In this document: piece after piece, positions 35,698-42,624 of the stretch
Position numbering within the stretch: position 1 is the stretch's first letter
Layout of the letters: each line of letters starts with the position of its first letter
The notes under the pieces: model-generated
What the model was told of the DNA's origin: nothing
Database searches by the model: none
What the model saw: the letters and a program-made list of their open reading frames with translations, nothing else
DNA from: Bradyrhizobium sp. NAS80.1
GTDB lineage: Bacteria; Pseudomonadota; Alphaproteobacteria; Rhizobiales; Xanthobacteraceae
DNA: 64,000 bases
Reading direction: 5' to 3'
NCBI RefSeq assembly: GCF_001908205.1
Contig: NZ_LGHL01000014.1
Location: 28,700 to 92,699 of the forward strand
Program-made: the position numbers and the translations under genes

Positions 35698-36771
35698 ATG
35701 ACCGACCGCAAAAACGGCCTCACTTACGCCGATTCAGGCGTCGATATCGACGCGGGCAACCGCTTGGTCGACCTGATCAAGCCGATGGTGCGTGCCACCG
35801 CACGGCCCGGCGCCGACGCCGAGATCGGCGGTTTCGGCGGCCTGTTCGACCTCAAGGCGGCCGGCTTCAAGGATCCCGTCCTGGTCGCCGCCACCGACGG
35901 CGTCGGAACCAAGGTCAAGATCGCGATCGAGACCGGGCTGCATGGCGGCATCGGCATCGATCTCGTCGCCATGAGCGTCAACGACCTCGTGGTGCAGGGC
36001 GCCGAGCCGCTGTTCTTCCTGGACTATTTCGCCTGCGGCAAGCTCGACCCCGAGGCCACGGCCGCGATCGTCGCGGGTGTCGCCGAAGGCTGCCGGGAAT
36101 CGGGCTGCGCCCTGATCGGCGGCGAGACCGCCGAGATGCCCGGCCTCTACAAGGACGGCGACTACGATCTCGGCGGCTTTGCCGTCGGCGCCGCCGAGCG
36201 GGGCACGCTGCTTCCGCGCAAGGACATCGCCGCGGGCGATGCCGTGATTGGCCTGGCTTCGTCGGGCGTGCACTCCAACGGCTTCTCCCTGGTACGGAAG
36301 ATCGTGGAACAGTCCGGCCTGGGCTTCGAGGCGCCGGCGCCGTTCTCGCCTGTGATGACGCTCGGAGGCGCGCTGCTCACGCCGACGCGGCTCTACGTCA
36401 AATCCTGCCTGCGCGCGATCCGCGAGACCGGCGCCGTGAAGGGGCTCGCCCATATCACCGGCGGCGGCTTCACCGACAACATCCCGCGCGTGTTGCCAAA
36501 GCATCTCGGCGTCGGCATTGATCTTGAGCGCCTGCCTGTGCTGCCGGTGTTCAAATGGCTGGCGGCGCAGGCCGGCATTGCCGAGCTGGAAATGCTGCGG
36601 ACCTTCAACTGCGGTATAGGCATGATCGCGATCGTCGAGCCTGACAAGGTCGATCAGGTCGTGCAGGTCTTCACCGATGCGGGTGAGGCCGTGGCGCAGC
36701 TCGGCACCGTGATACCGGCCGAGGGCGAGCATCGCGTCGTCTATAACGGCCATCTCGATCTGGCGCTGTGA
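35698..36771 (+). CDS. purM: Phosphoribosylformylglycinamidine cyclo-ligase (AIR synthetase)
   Basis: PurM closes the imidazole ring in purine synthesis using ATP. The 357 residues match the family: [18 protein letters not shown] at the start, [50 protein letters not shown] and [13 protein letters not shown]. The start codon is ATG 35698; the 18 codons upstream do not match. purN follows with a one-base overlap (TGATG), the common purMN order. Confidence 0.98.
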   Translation: MTDRKNGLTYADSGVDIDAGNRLVDLIKPMVRATARPGADAEIGGFGGLFDLKAAGFKDPVLVAATDGVGTKVKIAIETGLHGGIGIDLVAMSVNDLVVQGAEPLFFLDYFACGKLDPEATAAIVAGVAEGCRESGCALIGGETAEMPGLYKDGDYDLGGFAVGAAERGTLLPRKDIAAGDAVIGLASSGVHSNGFSLVRKIVEQSGLGFEAPAPFSPVMTLGGALLTPTRLYVKSCLRAIRETGAVKGLAHITGGGFTDNIPRVLPKHLGVGIDLERLPVLPVFKWLAAQAGIAELEMLRTFNCGIGMIAIVEPDKVDQVVQVFTDAGEAVAQLGTVIPAEGEHRVVYNGHLDLAL

Positions 36772-37424
36772 TGAAGCGCCGCGTCGCCATCCTGATCTCC
36801 GGCCGCGGCTCCAACATGGCCGCGCTGATCAGGGCCGCCGCCGCGCCGGATTTTCCGGCGGAGATCTCGCTCGTGATCTCGAACAAGGCCGACGCGGTGG
36901 GACTCGAACGGGCCAAGACGAGCGGCGTGAAGACGCTGGTGATCGAGAGCAAGCCGTTCGGCAAGGACCGCGCTGGTTTCGAGGCGGTGCTGCAAGCAGC
37001 GCTCGACCAGCATGGCATCGAGCTAATCTGTCTCGGCGGCTTCATGCGCCTGTTCACCGCCGAATTCACCAGGGCCTGGTACGGGCGGATGCTCAACATC
37101 CATCCATCCCTGTTGCCGTCTTTCCCCGGCCTCGACCCGCACGGCCAAGCCTTGCGCGCCGGCGTCAAGCTGTCCGGCGCGACAGTGCATTTCGTGATCC
37201 CTGAGACTGATGCCGGCCCGATCGTGATGCAGGGCGCGGTGCCTGTCGGCGACCATGACACGGCGGATACGCTGTCGGAGCGCATCCTCGAAGTCGAGCA
37301 CCGCATCTATCCCGAAGCGCTGCGGCTGCTCGCGACCGGCAAGGTCCGGATCGAGGGCGATGTCTGCAAGACGGCTGGCAGCGCGGCGTCGGAGAATTTC
37401 CTGATTGCGCCTGTGGCGAGCTGA
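36771..37424 (+). CDS. purN: Phosphoribosylglycinamide formyltransferase
   Basis: PurN transfers formyl from 10-formyltetrahydrofolate to GAR. The 217 residues have the substrate loop ISGRGSNMAALI, ICLGGFMRLFTAEF, the catalytic Asn/His segment LNIHPSLLPSFPGLDPH and GATVHFVIPETDAGPI. ATG 36771 shares its A with the purM stop; a GTG one codon earlier is also in frame. A hairpin follows 38 nt after the stop. Confidence 0.97.
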   Translation: MKRRVAILISGRGSNMAALIRAAAAPDFPAEISLVISNKADAVGLERAKTSGVKTLVIESKPFGKDRAGFEAVLQAALDQHGIELICLGGFMRLFTAEFTRAWYGRMLNIHPSLLPSFPGLDPHGQALRAGVKLSGATVHFVIPETDAGPIVMQGAVPVGDHDTADTLSERILEVEHRIYPEALRLLATGKVRIEGDVCKTAGSAASENFLIAPVAS

Positions 37425-37462
37425 AGCGCCGTCGCGTTTCGTTTCGTCTTCGCAAACAGAAT

Positions 37463-37481
37463 CCCCCGGCAGGGCCGGGGG
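37463..37481. terminator. Hairpin between convergent purN and cold-shock gene
   Basis: CCCCCGGC (37463-37470), AGG loop, GCCGGGGG (37474-37481). On the reverse strand it is followed by ATTCTGTTTG, so it best suits the cold-shock gene, which ends 37 nt upstream. It may stop purMN transcription as well. Confidence 0.65.
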
Positions 37482-37517
37482 CAACGTCATGATCTCTCGG
37501 CGTCGGCTTGGGAGAAA

Positions 37518-37724
37518 TCAGGAGACCTTGAGGTTCTCCGCGGACGACTTGCCGCGGTTCTCCACGAGGTCATATTCAACCACCTGGTTTTCATTGAGGG
37601 TGGAGAGTCCGGCACGCTCGACGGCTGAGATGTGGACGAACACGTCCTTGTCGCCGCCGTTCGGCTTGATGAACCCATAGCCCTTGGTCGGGTTGAACCA
37701 TTTGACGGTGCCCTTTTGCGACAT
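37518..37724 (-). CDS. Cold-shock domain protein
   Basis: The 68-residue protein is a single cold-shock domain: GTVKWFNPTKGYGFI with RNP1 KGYGFI at 14-19, RNP2 VFVHI at 28-32, and VVEYDLVENRGKSSAENL near the end. Such proteins bind single-stranded RNA and DNA and keep messages unfolded. ATG 37724 is preceded by GGAGGAGACTAG. The long gap upstream may hold a structured 5' leader, common for this family, and a hairpin follows. Whether it is cold-induced cannot be read from the sequence. Confidence 0.95.
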   Translation of the reverse strand: MSQKGTVKWFNPTKGYGFIKPNGGDKDVFVHISAVERAGLSTLNENQVVEYDLVENRGKSSAENLKVS

Positions 37725-38105
37725 CGCTAGTCTCCTCCACTAGATACGAAAAAGACGCGGCCGCCTTTTTTGCGTGCCACGCCACAAACGGGCTTCCGGA
37801 AGTCTGTTCGAGTCTTGAGTCTCAACGTCGCGAAACGCACAGCCGAGCGGCCAATTCCGATTGTGTGCAATATTGCAACATGAAAATCGCGCGTTAGCAA
37901 GCCGCGTGCGGATTTCAAGGCCGGGGCGGCTCTAACCGCCTGCTATTTGCGACCTGTGGCAGCGGAACCACAACCGAGGGCAATAGCCCTTGCCCGAGCG
38001 CTTCCACCGATTGACGCTCCGTAGCAGTTCAGCACAAATCGCCGCACGCTTCGCACGTTGTGTTGCATTTTTGCGAGCCGCCATTTTGCTTCGGGATTAG
38101 TCGTC
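37725..38105. other. Divergent region between cold-shock gene and beta-barrel gene
   Basis: This gap of 381 nt carries the leader of the cold-shock gene on one strand and of the outer-membrane gene on the other. A perfect 12-bp palindrome TGCAATATTGCA lies at 37866-37877, about 142 nt upstream of the cold-shock start. No gene is credible. Confidence 0.45.
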
Positions 38106-39266
38106 ATGTGCTGCACCTCGCAGCTCTCCGGGACACGGCAGACGATCCGGCTGGACCGCGTCCGCCGGATCGCGGCTGCGATTGCCATGGCGCTTGCGCT
38201 CGTCGTGGCGATGGCGGTGACGCCCGGCTTCGCGCAAAGTCCAACGCCCACTCCGACCCCGACCCCGACGCCCACGGCGTCGCCGACGCCGGTGCCGGTA
38301 CCCACCTCCATCAATTACGACCAGTCGGCCGGCAACAGCACGCTCAATCTCGGCTCGTGGTTCTTGGAGCGGCTCGGCAATCAGGCGTCGGGCGGGTTCA
38401 ACCGCGCGTTCCGCACCAATCCCGGCGGCGGCGGTGCGTCCGAGGGCACGGAAGATCCGCGCTACCGCACCTGGGTCGAGGGCTACGGCATCTCGGTCCG
38501 GACCGATGCGCAGGCTGATTTCGTCGGCGACAAGCGCAAGACATTTGGCGGCGTCGCCGGGTTCGGCGCACGGCTCGCACCGGGCGTCAATCTCGGTTTC
38601 TCCGTCGACCAGAGCCGCACCGACATCGACGTTCCGCTCGCTCTCCAGTCGGCGACGCTCGACCTGACGCAGATTGGTTTCAACGGCTCCGTCGACAAGG
38701 GACCCTGGACCTGGGCTTTCGCGGTGGTGCACGGTTTCGGCAAGGTCCATTCCAGCCGGGATACCGGTTTCGGCCTTGCTACCGCGGGCTATCGTGCCGC
38801 GGTCGACGGCGCGCTGACCGAGATCAGCTACTACTGGACCAGGGATCAAATGCGCATCGTGCCCAAGGGCGCGCTCGAATATGTGCGCGCCACCAGCGCC
38901 GCGTTCCAGGAGGCCGGCGGGCTCGATCCGCTGAACGTCGGTTCGACGGCGCTCTCTCGTGCGCGCGTCTTGATCGGCGCCGAGATCGGGCGCTACTTCA
39001 TCCTCGACCAGAAGGTTCTGGACTTGTCGGCCTACGGCAAGTTCGTCGACAATTTTTACCAGAACCTGGGATCGGTGCAGGTCAGCCTGGGGACCCAGAG
39101 CATCATCGTTCCCGGCATCGGTGAGAGCCGTTACGGCATGGATGCCGGCGCCTCGGCCTCGCTCAGTCTGACCAACACGGCGCGGCTCTACATCAACTAC
39201 GATGGCAAGTTCCGCAACGAGCTCACCTCGCACCAGGGCACGGTCGGCTTCGAATATCGGTGGTGA
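38106..39266 (+). CDS. Outer-membrane autotransporter-type beta-barrel protein
   Basis: The 386-residue protein has a long basic N-region and a signal helix (IAAAIAMALALVVAMAV) ending at GFAQ. A (TP)n linker of about 20 residues follows, then about 280 residues of amphipathic strands. Its features are those of an autotransporter beta-domain: YRTWVEGYGISVRTDAQ, then GGVAGFGARLAPGVNLGFSVDQ, TWAFAVVHGF, and a final FEYRW with aromatic last residue. There is no passenger domain of note, so it may be a bare barrel or anchor. ATG 38106 is the best start; the ribosome site is weak. A palindromic repeat follows 6 nt after the stop. Passenger loss or a porin-like role are both possible. Confidence 0.8.
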   Translation: MCCTSQLSGTRQTIRLDRVRRIAAAIAMALALVVAMAVTPGFAQSPTPTPTPTPTPTASPTPVPVPTSINYDQSAGNSTLNLGSWFLERLGNQASGGFNRAFRTNPGGGGASEGTEDPRYRTWVEGYGISVRTDAQADFVGDKRKTFGGVAGFGARLAPGVNLGFSVDQSRTDIDVPLALQSATLDLTQIGFNGSVDKGPWTWAFAVVHGFGKVHSSRDTGFGLATAGYRAAVDGALTEISYYWTRDQMRIVPKGALEYVRATSAAFQEAGGLDPLNVGSTALSRARVLIGAEIGRYFILDQKVLDLSAYGKFVDNFYQNLGSVQVSLGTQSIIVPGIGESRYGMDAGASASLSLTNTARLYINYDGKFRNELTSHQGTVGFEYRW

Positions 39267-39271
39267 AGCGC

Positions 39272-39319
39272 GAGCATGATCCGGAAAAGTGTGCAGCGGT
39301 TTTCCGACAAGATCATGCT
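39272..39319. repeat. Dispersed palindromic element, copy 4 (core form, reversed)
   Basis: GAGCATGATCCGGAAAAGTG...TTTTCCGACAAGATCATGCT is the reverse complement of the core of copies 1-3 with small changes. It lies between the beta-barrel gene and the convergent LysR gene and may end both transcripts. Confidence 0.87.
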
Positions 39320-39336
39320 TGAATAAGCGCCCGCGC

Positions 39337-40377
39337 CTAGGTCGGCGTCGCCGCGACATATCCCGTCAGCCCAAAGCCTTCTCGCGCAGTCGTCATCATC
39401 GGCACCAGCGCGTTCGGATGGATGAACTCGTCGCGGAAGCAGGGATGGGTCTTGGGATCGAAGATCTTCTTCAGCCAGTCGACCACGATCTTGTGGCGCT
39501 CGGAGGCGCGGAACTCGCGGTGATAGGTGAGCCAGAGATCGGCGTGGTGACTGACGCCAAGATCGACGGCAACGAGCGGCGCGCCGAGCGCGATCGACAC
39601 CGTCGGCAGGAAGCCGATGCCGGCGCCGCGCTCCACTGCATAGAGCGCGCCGACCGAAGAATTGGTCTTGATCCCGACGATGCCCTCGAGCGACGTCAGC
39701 CCGAGGATGCGGGCGTAGGCGCCGTCGTCGACCTGCGGCGCGCTCTGCTTGATGATGCGGTGGTCTTTCAGCTCGGCCAGCGTTGACGGCAGGCCGTAGA
39801 GCTTCTCGTACTCCTTGGAGACGAAGGGATAGATGTGCAGCCGGCCGAGCTTTGCGACGATCAGATCGGGATTGGTCGGCGGCTCGAGCTGGATCGCGAT
39901 ATCGGATTCAAGCCGTGCGACGTCGGCCTGCTCCATCGCGCAGCGCAGATCGACGGTGATCTTGCGATAGGTCTTCTGGAAATCGATCAGCCGCGGCAGA
40001 ATCCAGAAATTGCCGGGGCCTTCAGTCACCGCAACACGTACGGTGCCTGTGGTGTCGTTCGACGATCGTGAGGCGCGACGAAAAACGTTGAAGGCATGAC
40101 GCTCCATGTGTGCGACGTCGGCGATCATAGCAGTGCCTTCGTCGCTGAGCGTGAGTCCGCTCTGGTCGCGCAGGAACAGCTTGCAGCCGATGCTCTCTTC
40201 GAGCCGGTCGATCCGGCGCATTAGTGTGGTGGAGGTGAGCCCGAGTTCCTCGGCGGCGTTGCGGAAACTTTTATATTTTGCGCACGCTAAAAAAAGCTTC
40301 AAATCATCCCAGGATGCATCCAGGGCCTCTTCACGGTGCTGCATCATCGCAGCACCCCGGTGCAATACTTGCTGCAT
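39337..40377 (-). CDS. LysR family transcriptional regulator
   Basis: The protein has about 346 residues: a winged helix-turn-helix near the start (DDLKLFLACAKYKSFRNAAEELGLTSTTLMRRIDRLEE, in part) and a LysR substrate-binding domain with TGTVRVAVTEGPGNFWILPRL, DIAIQLEP, and VGALYAVERGAGIGFLP. The start is unsure: ATG 40377 has GGGGA upstream, while ATG 40347 or 40344 would sit closer to the domain. It is divergent from the first GNAT gene with only about 70 nt between, the classic LysR layout, and an inverted repeat lies there. It probably controls the cluster 40449-42467. Confidence 0.92.
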   Translation of the reverse strand: MQQVLHRGAAMMQHREEALDASWDDLKLFLACAKYKSFRNAAEELGLTSTTLMRRIDRLEESIGCKLFLRDQSGLTLSDEGTAMIADVAHMERHAFNVFRRASRSSNDTTGTVRVAVTEGPGNFWILPRLIDFQKTYRKITVDLRCAMEQADVARLESDIAIQLEPPTNPDLIVAKLGRLHIYPFVSKEYEKLYGLPSTLAELKDHRIIKQSAPQVDDGAYARILGLTSLEGIVGIKTNSSVGALYAVERGAGIGFLPTVSIALGAPLVAVDLGVSHHADLWLTYHREFRASERHKIVVDWLKKIFDPKTHPCFRDEFIHPNALVPMMTTAREGFGLTGYVAATPT

Positions 40378-40392
40378 ACGCCTGATCCCCAA

Positions 40393-40416
40393 CCGCTAAG
40401 TTCAATGTCGTAGCGG
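40393..40416. promoter_or_regulatory. LysR-type dyad between divergent genes
   Basis: CCGCTA-N12-TAGCGG is an inverted repeat in the short divergent space between the LysR gene and the first GNAT gene. LysR proteins usually bind such interrupted dyads near their own promoter. Site assignment is inferred from position. Confidence 0.5.
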
Positions 40417-40448
40417 GGCACTAAAGCCCAGAACGATAGAGGGGCGAT

Positions 40449-41066
40449 ATGGCTATGGAAAGGGGCTCGTTTGCCGCAAGACATCATTTTGATGCCTTGC
40501 CGCTGAGTCCGGACGTCGAAGTTCGTTGCGCGCAATTTTCCGAAATTGCCGCGCTTTCCGACATGGCGCACCGGCTGGTGCCGGGTGTGCAAATCGGAGC
40601 GGCGGAACTTGCGAGATACTTCACTTTCGATCCTCAGAGCATCCTGACTTTCAGCCGGAAGGGTAGACTGCTCGGCGGCATGGCCTTCCTGTTTCTCAAC
40701 GACCGCGGGCACGATGCGCTGCTGCTCGACGAGATCTGCCTCACCTCGCCCGAGACGCACTATCTCGCTTCCGCGAAGGAGCACGTTGCTGCCATCTATA
40801 TCTGGGCGATCGCGGCGACGGGGCGCGGCGTCGCCGGTCTCGGCAAGGCCGCGGCTCATTTGCGACAGGTAAGATTTCGTAACGCAGATTGCTATGCGCA
40901 GCCGTCAACCGTGGCCGGACGAGATATCATGAAGGCGACCGGCTTCGAGCCTATCCCGAGCTTCCAGCCTGACCTCTGGTGTTACGAGCGCCCCTGGCAC
41001 CGGCAGCCGATGCGCATGCCGGGCGCAATCATCCAAGCAAGGAGTTTTGCAGATGCACGGTACTAG
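40449..41066 (+). CDS. GNAT-like protein, divergent
   Basis: The 205-residue protein resembles the GNAT fold at its end (DIMKATGFEPIPSFQPD, like the YEKLGFE strand of acetyltransferases) and in the middle (LLGGMAFLFLNDRGHDALLLDEICLTSPE). It lacks a recognisable acetyl-CoA loop (Q/RxxGxG/A). GAGGGG lies 5 nt before ATG 40449. Its last 14 nt overlap the next GNAT gene, so the two are translated together and may work as a pair. It is the first gene of the LysR-controlled cluster. I do not know a function. Confidence 0.65.
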   Translation: MAMERGSFAARHHFDALPLSPDVEVRCAQFSEIAALSDMAHRLVPGVQIGAAELARYFTFDPQSILTFSRKGRLLGGMAFLFLNDRGHDALLLDEICLTSPETHYLASAKEHVAAIYIWAIAATGRGVAGLGKAAAHLRQVRFRNADCYAQPSTVAGRDIMKATGFEPIPSFQPDLWCYERPWHRQPMRMPGAIIQARSFADARY

Positions 41067-41673
41067 AATTCCTCTCGCCAAGCCCGACTCCCGCGCCATC
41101 ACCATCCGCCTCGCGCGCGATCCCAGCGATCTCATGCTTGTTACCGCCATCCGCTCGGCGGTCTATCTCGCCGAGCAGGATTGTCCGTTCGAGGAGGAGT
41201 TCGACGGCAACGACATGGTCGCCGCGCATTTCATCGGCTTCGTTGGCAACGAGCCTGCAGGCTGCCTGCGGGTGCGCTTCTTCGGCGATTTCGCCAAGGT
41301 GGAGCGGCTCGCGGTACGGCACCAATATCGTCGCTCGCGCGTCTCGTTCAAGCTGGTGCAGGCGAGCGTCGACTATGTGAAGCGCAAGGGCTTTCGCAAG
41401 ATCTACGGCCAGGCGCAGGACCGGCTGGTCGATTTCTGGGCTCATTTCGGCGCCAAGCCGCTCGGCCACAATCGCAAGATCACGTTCTCGGATTTCTCCT
41501 ATACGGAAATGCTGCTGGAGATCGAGCCGGGGCCGGATGCCATCACGCTGGACAGCGATCCCTATGTGATCATCCGTCCCGAGGGCGATTGGGACCGGCC
41601 GGGCGTGCTCGATGCGTCCGCGGGACGGTCGGTGACCTCGCCGCTGCGGGACCTCGCACTCGCCAGCCGTTGA
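41053..41673 (+). CDS. GNAT-fold protein with altered acetyl-CoA loop
   Basis: The 206-residue protein has GNAT landmarks: AAHFIGFVGNEPAGCLRVRFFG, then FAKVERLAVRHQYRRSRVSFKLVQAS, and GFRKIYGQAQDRLVDFWAHFGAKPLG. In the usual Q-x-x-G-x-G/A loop both glycines are replaced: Q91-Y-R-R94-S-R96. That should change or abolish ordinary CoA binding. ATG 41053 has AAGGAG 8 nt upstream and is preferred to TTG 41047. It overlaps the preceding gene by 14 nt and precedes the isochorismatase-fold gene by 25 nt. Substrate unknown. Confidence 0.8.
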   Translation: MHGTRIPLAKPDSRAITIRLARDPSDLMLVTAIRSAVYLAEQDCPFEEEFDGNDMVAAHFIGFVGNEPAGCLRVRFFGDFAKVERLAVRHQYRRSRVSFKLVQASVDYVKRKGFRKIYGQAQDRLVDFWAHFGAKPLGHNRKITFSDFSYTEMLLEIEPGPDAITLDSDPYVIIRPEGDWDRPGVLDASAGRSVTSPLRDLALASR

Positions 41674-41698
41674 AACTGGTGCAGCTAAGCGCAAGACA

Positions 41699-42262
41699 AT
41701 GCTGGTTTCCAACCACGCCGATCCGCCGATCCTGATCTGTGCGGATCTTCAGGTCGAATATCTGACCCCCGGGCGTCGCCACGTGATCCTCGACGGCGAC
41801 GCGGTCACCGCGCGCTGTCTGGAGCTCCTGACGCTGTGGCGCGACAATCTCTGGCCGGTGATGCACCTGAAGCGCATCGCCCAGGCAGCCTGGTTCAATC
41901 CGGCATCCAGGCTGACCGATTGGATCGCCGAGACGAAGCCGCAGCCCGGCGAGATGACGTTCGAGCACCCGCTGCCCTCTGCCTACAGCTCGGCGAGGTT
42001 TGTGGACTATATGTCCAATATCCGCAATGTGCGCTGCGTGCTGATCGGCTTCTCCCTGGATGAGACCATCCTGGCCACCGCCGTTGAGGGATTTCACCGC
42101 AGCCATCGCTACCAGCTGGTCGGCGACGCCGTGGCGTGCCGGCAGCCGGGCACGGGCGATGCGGTCGCCTACAAGCATGCGATGGTGAATGTCCTCGGCA
42201 ATTTTGCTACAGTCCAGTCCGGCGCCGAACTAATCAGAACCAGCGGCGCCGTCGCTGTTTAG
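41699..42262 (+). CDS. Isochorismatase-fold protein with altered catalytic residues
   Basis: The 187-residue protein follows the isochorismatase/cysteine-hydrolase fold: ILICADLQVEYL at the start with the general base D16, HLKRIAQ, HPLPSAYSSARFVDYM, and VRCVLIGFSLDETILATAVEG. In active hydrolases the second motif is K-P-x-x-S-A-F and the third is G-x-x-T-D-x-C; here the lysine aligns with H90 and the nucleophile cysteine with T123. Hydrolase activity of the usual kind is therefore doubtful, although true isochorismatases also lack the cysteine. It is the third gene of the LysR-linked cluster. Confidence 0.8.
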   Translation: MLVSNHADPPILICADLQVEYLTPGRRHVILDGDAVTARCLELLTLWRDNLWPVMHLKRIAQAAWFNPASRLTDWIAETKPQPGEMTFEHPLPSAYSSARFVDYMSNIRNVRCVLIGFSLDETILATAVEGFHRSHRYQLVGDAVACRQPGTGDAVAYKHAMVNVLGNFATVQSGAELIRTSGAVAV

Positions 42263-42296
42263 GCGGCCGCGATCGGCGGATGAATGGGGTGGGACA

Positions 42297-42467
42297 TTGT
42301 CACGGGGAGAACAGCTCAAGGAGCTGGCAAGCGATCTGTCGCGCGCCGCCGAGGCGGCCCGCCGCATCGGCTTGCCGACAACGGTCTATCTGCTTTCGAT
42401 GGCGCTTGTGGAGGTGAGGGAAGCCGCTGCCGCCACCGGCGATGCGGATGACGACGGCGCGGCCTGA
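42297..42467 (+). CDS. Small helical protein of 56 residues
   Basis: A short frame opens at TTG 42297, just after a purine-rich GGGGTGGGA stretch, and ends at TGA 42467. The peptide is SRGEQLKELASDLSRAAEAA, then RRIGLPTTVYLLSMALVEVR, then an acidic tail EAAAATGDADDDGAA. It looks like two helices joined by a GLPTT turn, with a regular Leu/Ala face, and is unlike shadow-frame noise. It lies 34 nt after the isochorismatase-fold gene on the same strand. I recall similar small proteins in rhizobia but no function. An upstream GTG or CTG start cannot be excluded. Confidence 0.6.
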   Translation: MSRGEQLKELASDLSRAAEAARRIGLPTTVYLLSMALVEVREAAAATGDADDDGAA

Positions 42468-42561
42468 GAGCTGCCGCGTGTGCGGCTTTGTGCAACGCTG
42501 CTGAGCGCTTGCCGCCGCCGAATTGGCGTTGCAAGTTTTGTCCCGTCGCAATAGCCAAGTG

Positions 42562-42576
42562 ACTCGATAATCGAGT
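42562..42576. promoter_or_regulatory. Perfect palindrome upstream of the aminotransferase gene
   Basis: ACTCGAT-A-ATCGAGT is a perfect inverted repeat with 7-bp arms, centred 56 nt before the aminotransferase ATG at 42625. It suits a dimeric repressor site. No regulator can be assigned; it does not resemble the TetR palindrome at 1328-1344. Confidence 0.45.
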
Positions 42577-42624
42577 GATGACGCTGGCCCCGCCGGCGAC
42601 GTGACGACTTGAGGGATCTCGCAA

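Noticed and set aside
38238..38290. The ACNCCN tract near the beta-barrel gene as a regulatory repeat
   Set aside because: It is in frame and encodes the Thr-Pro linker after the signal peptide, so it is part of the gene.
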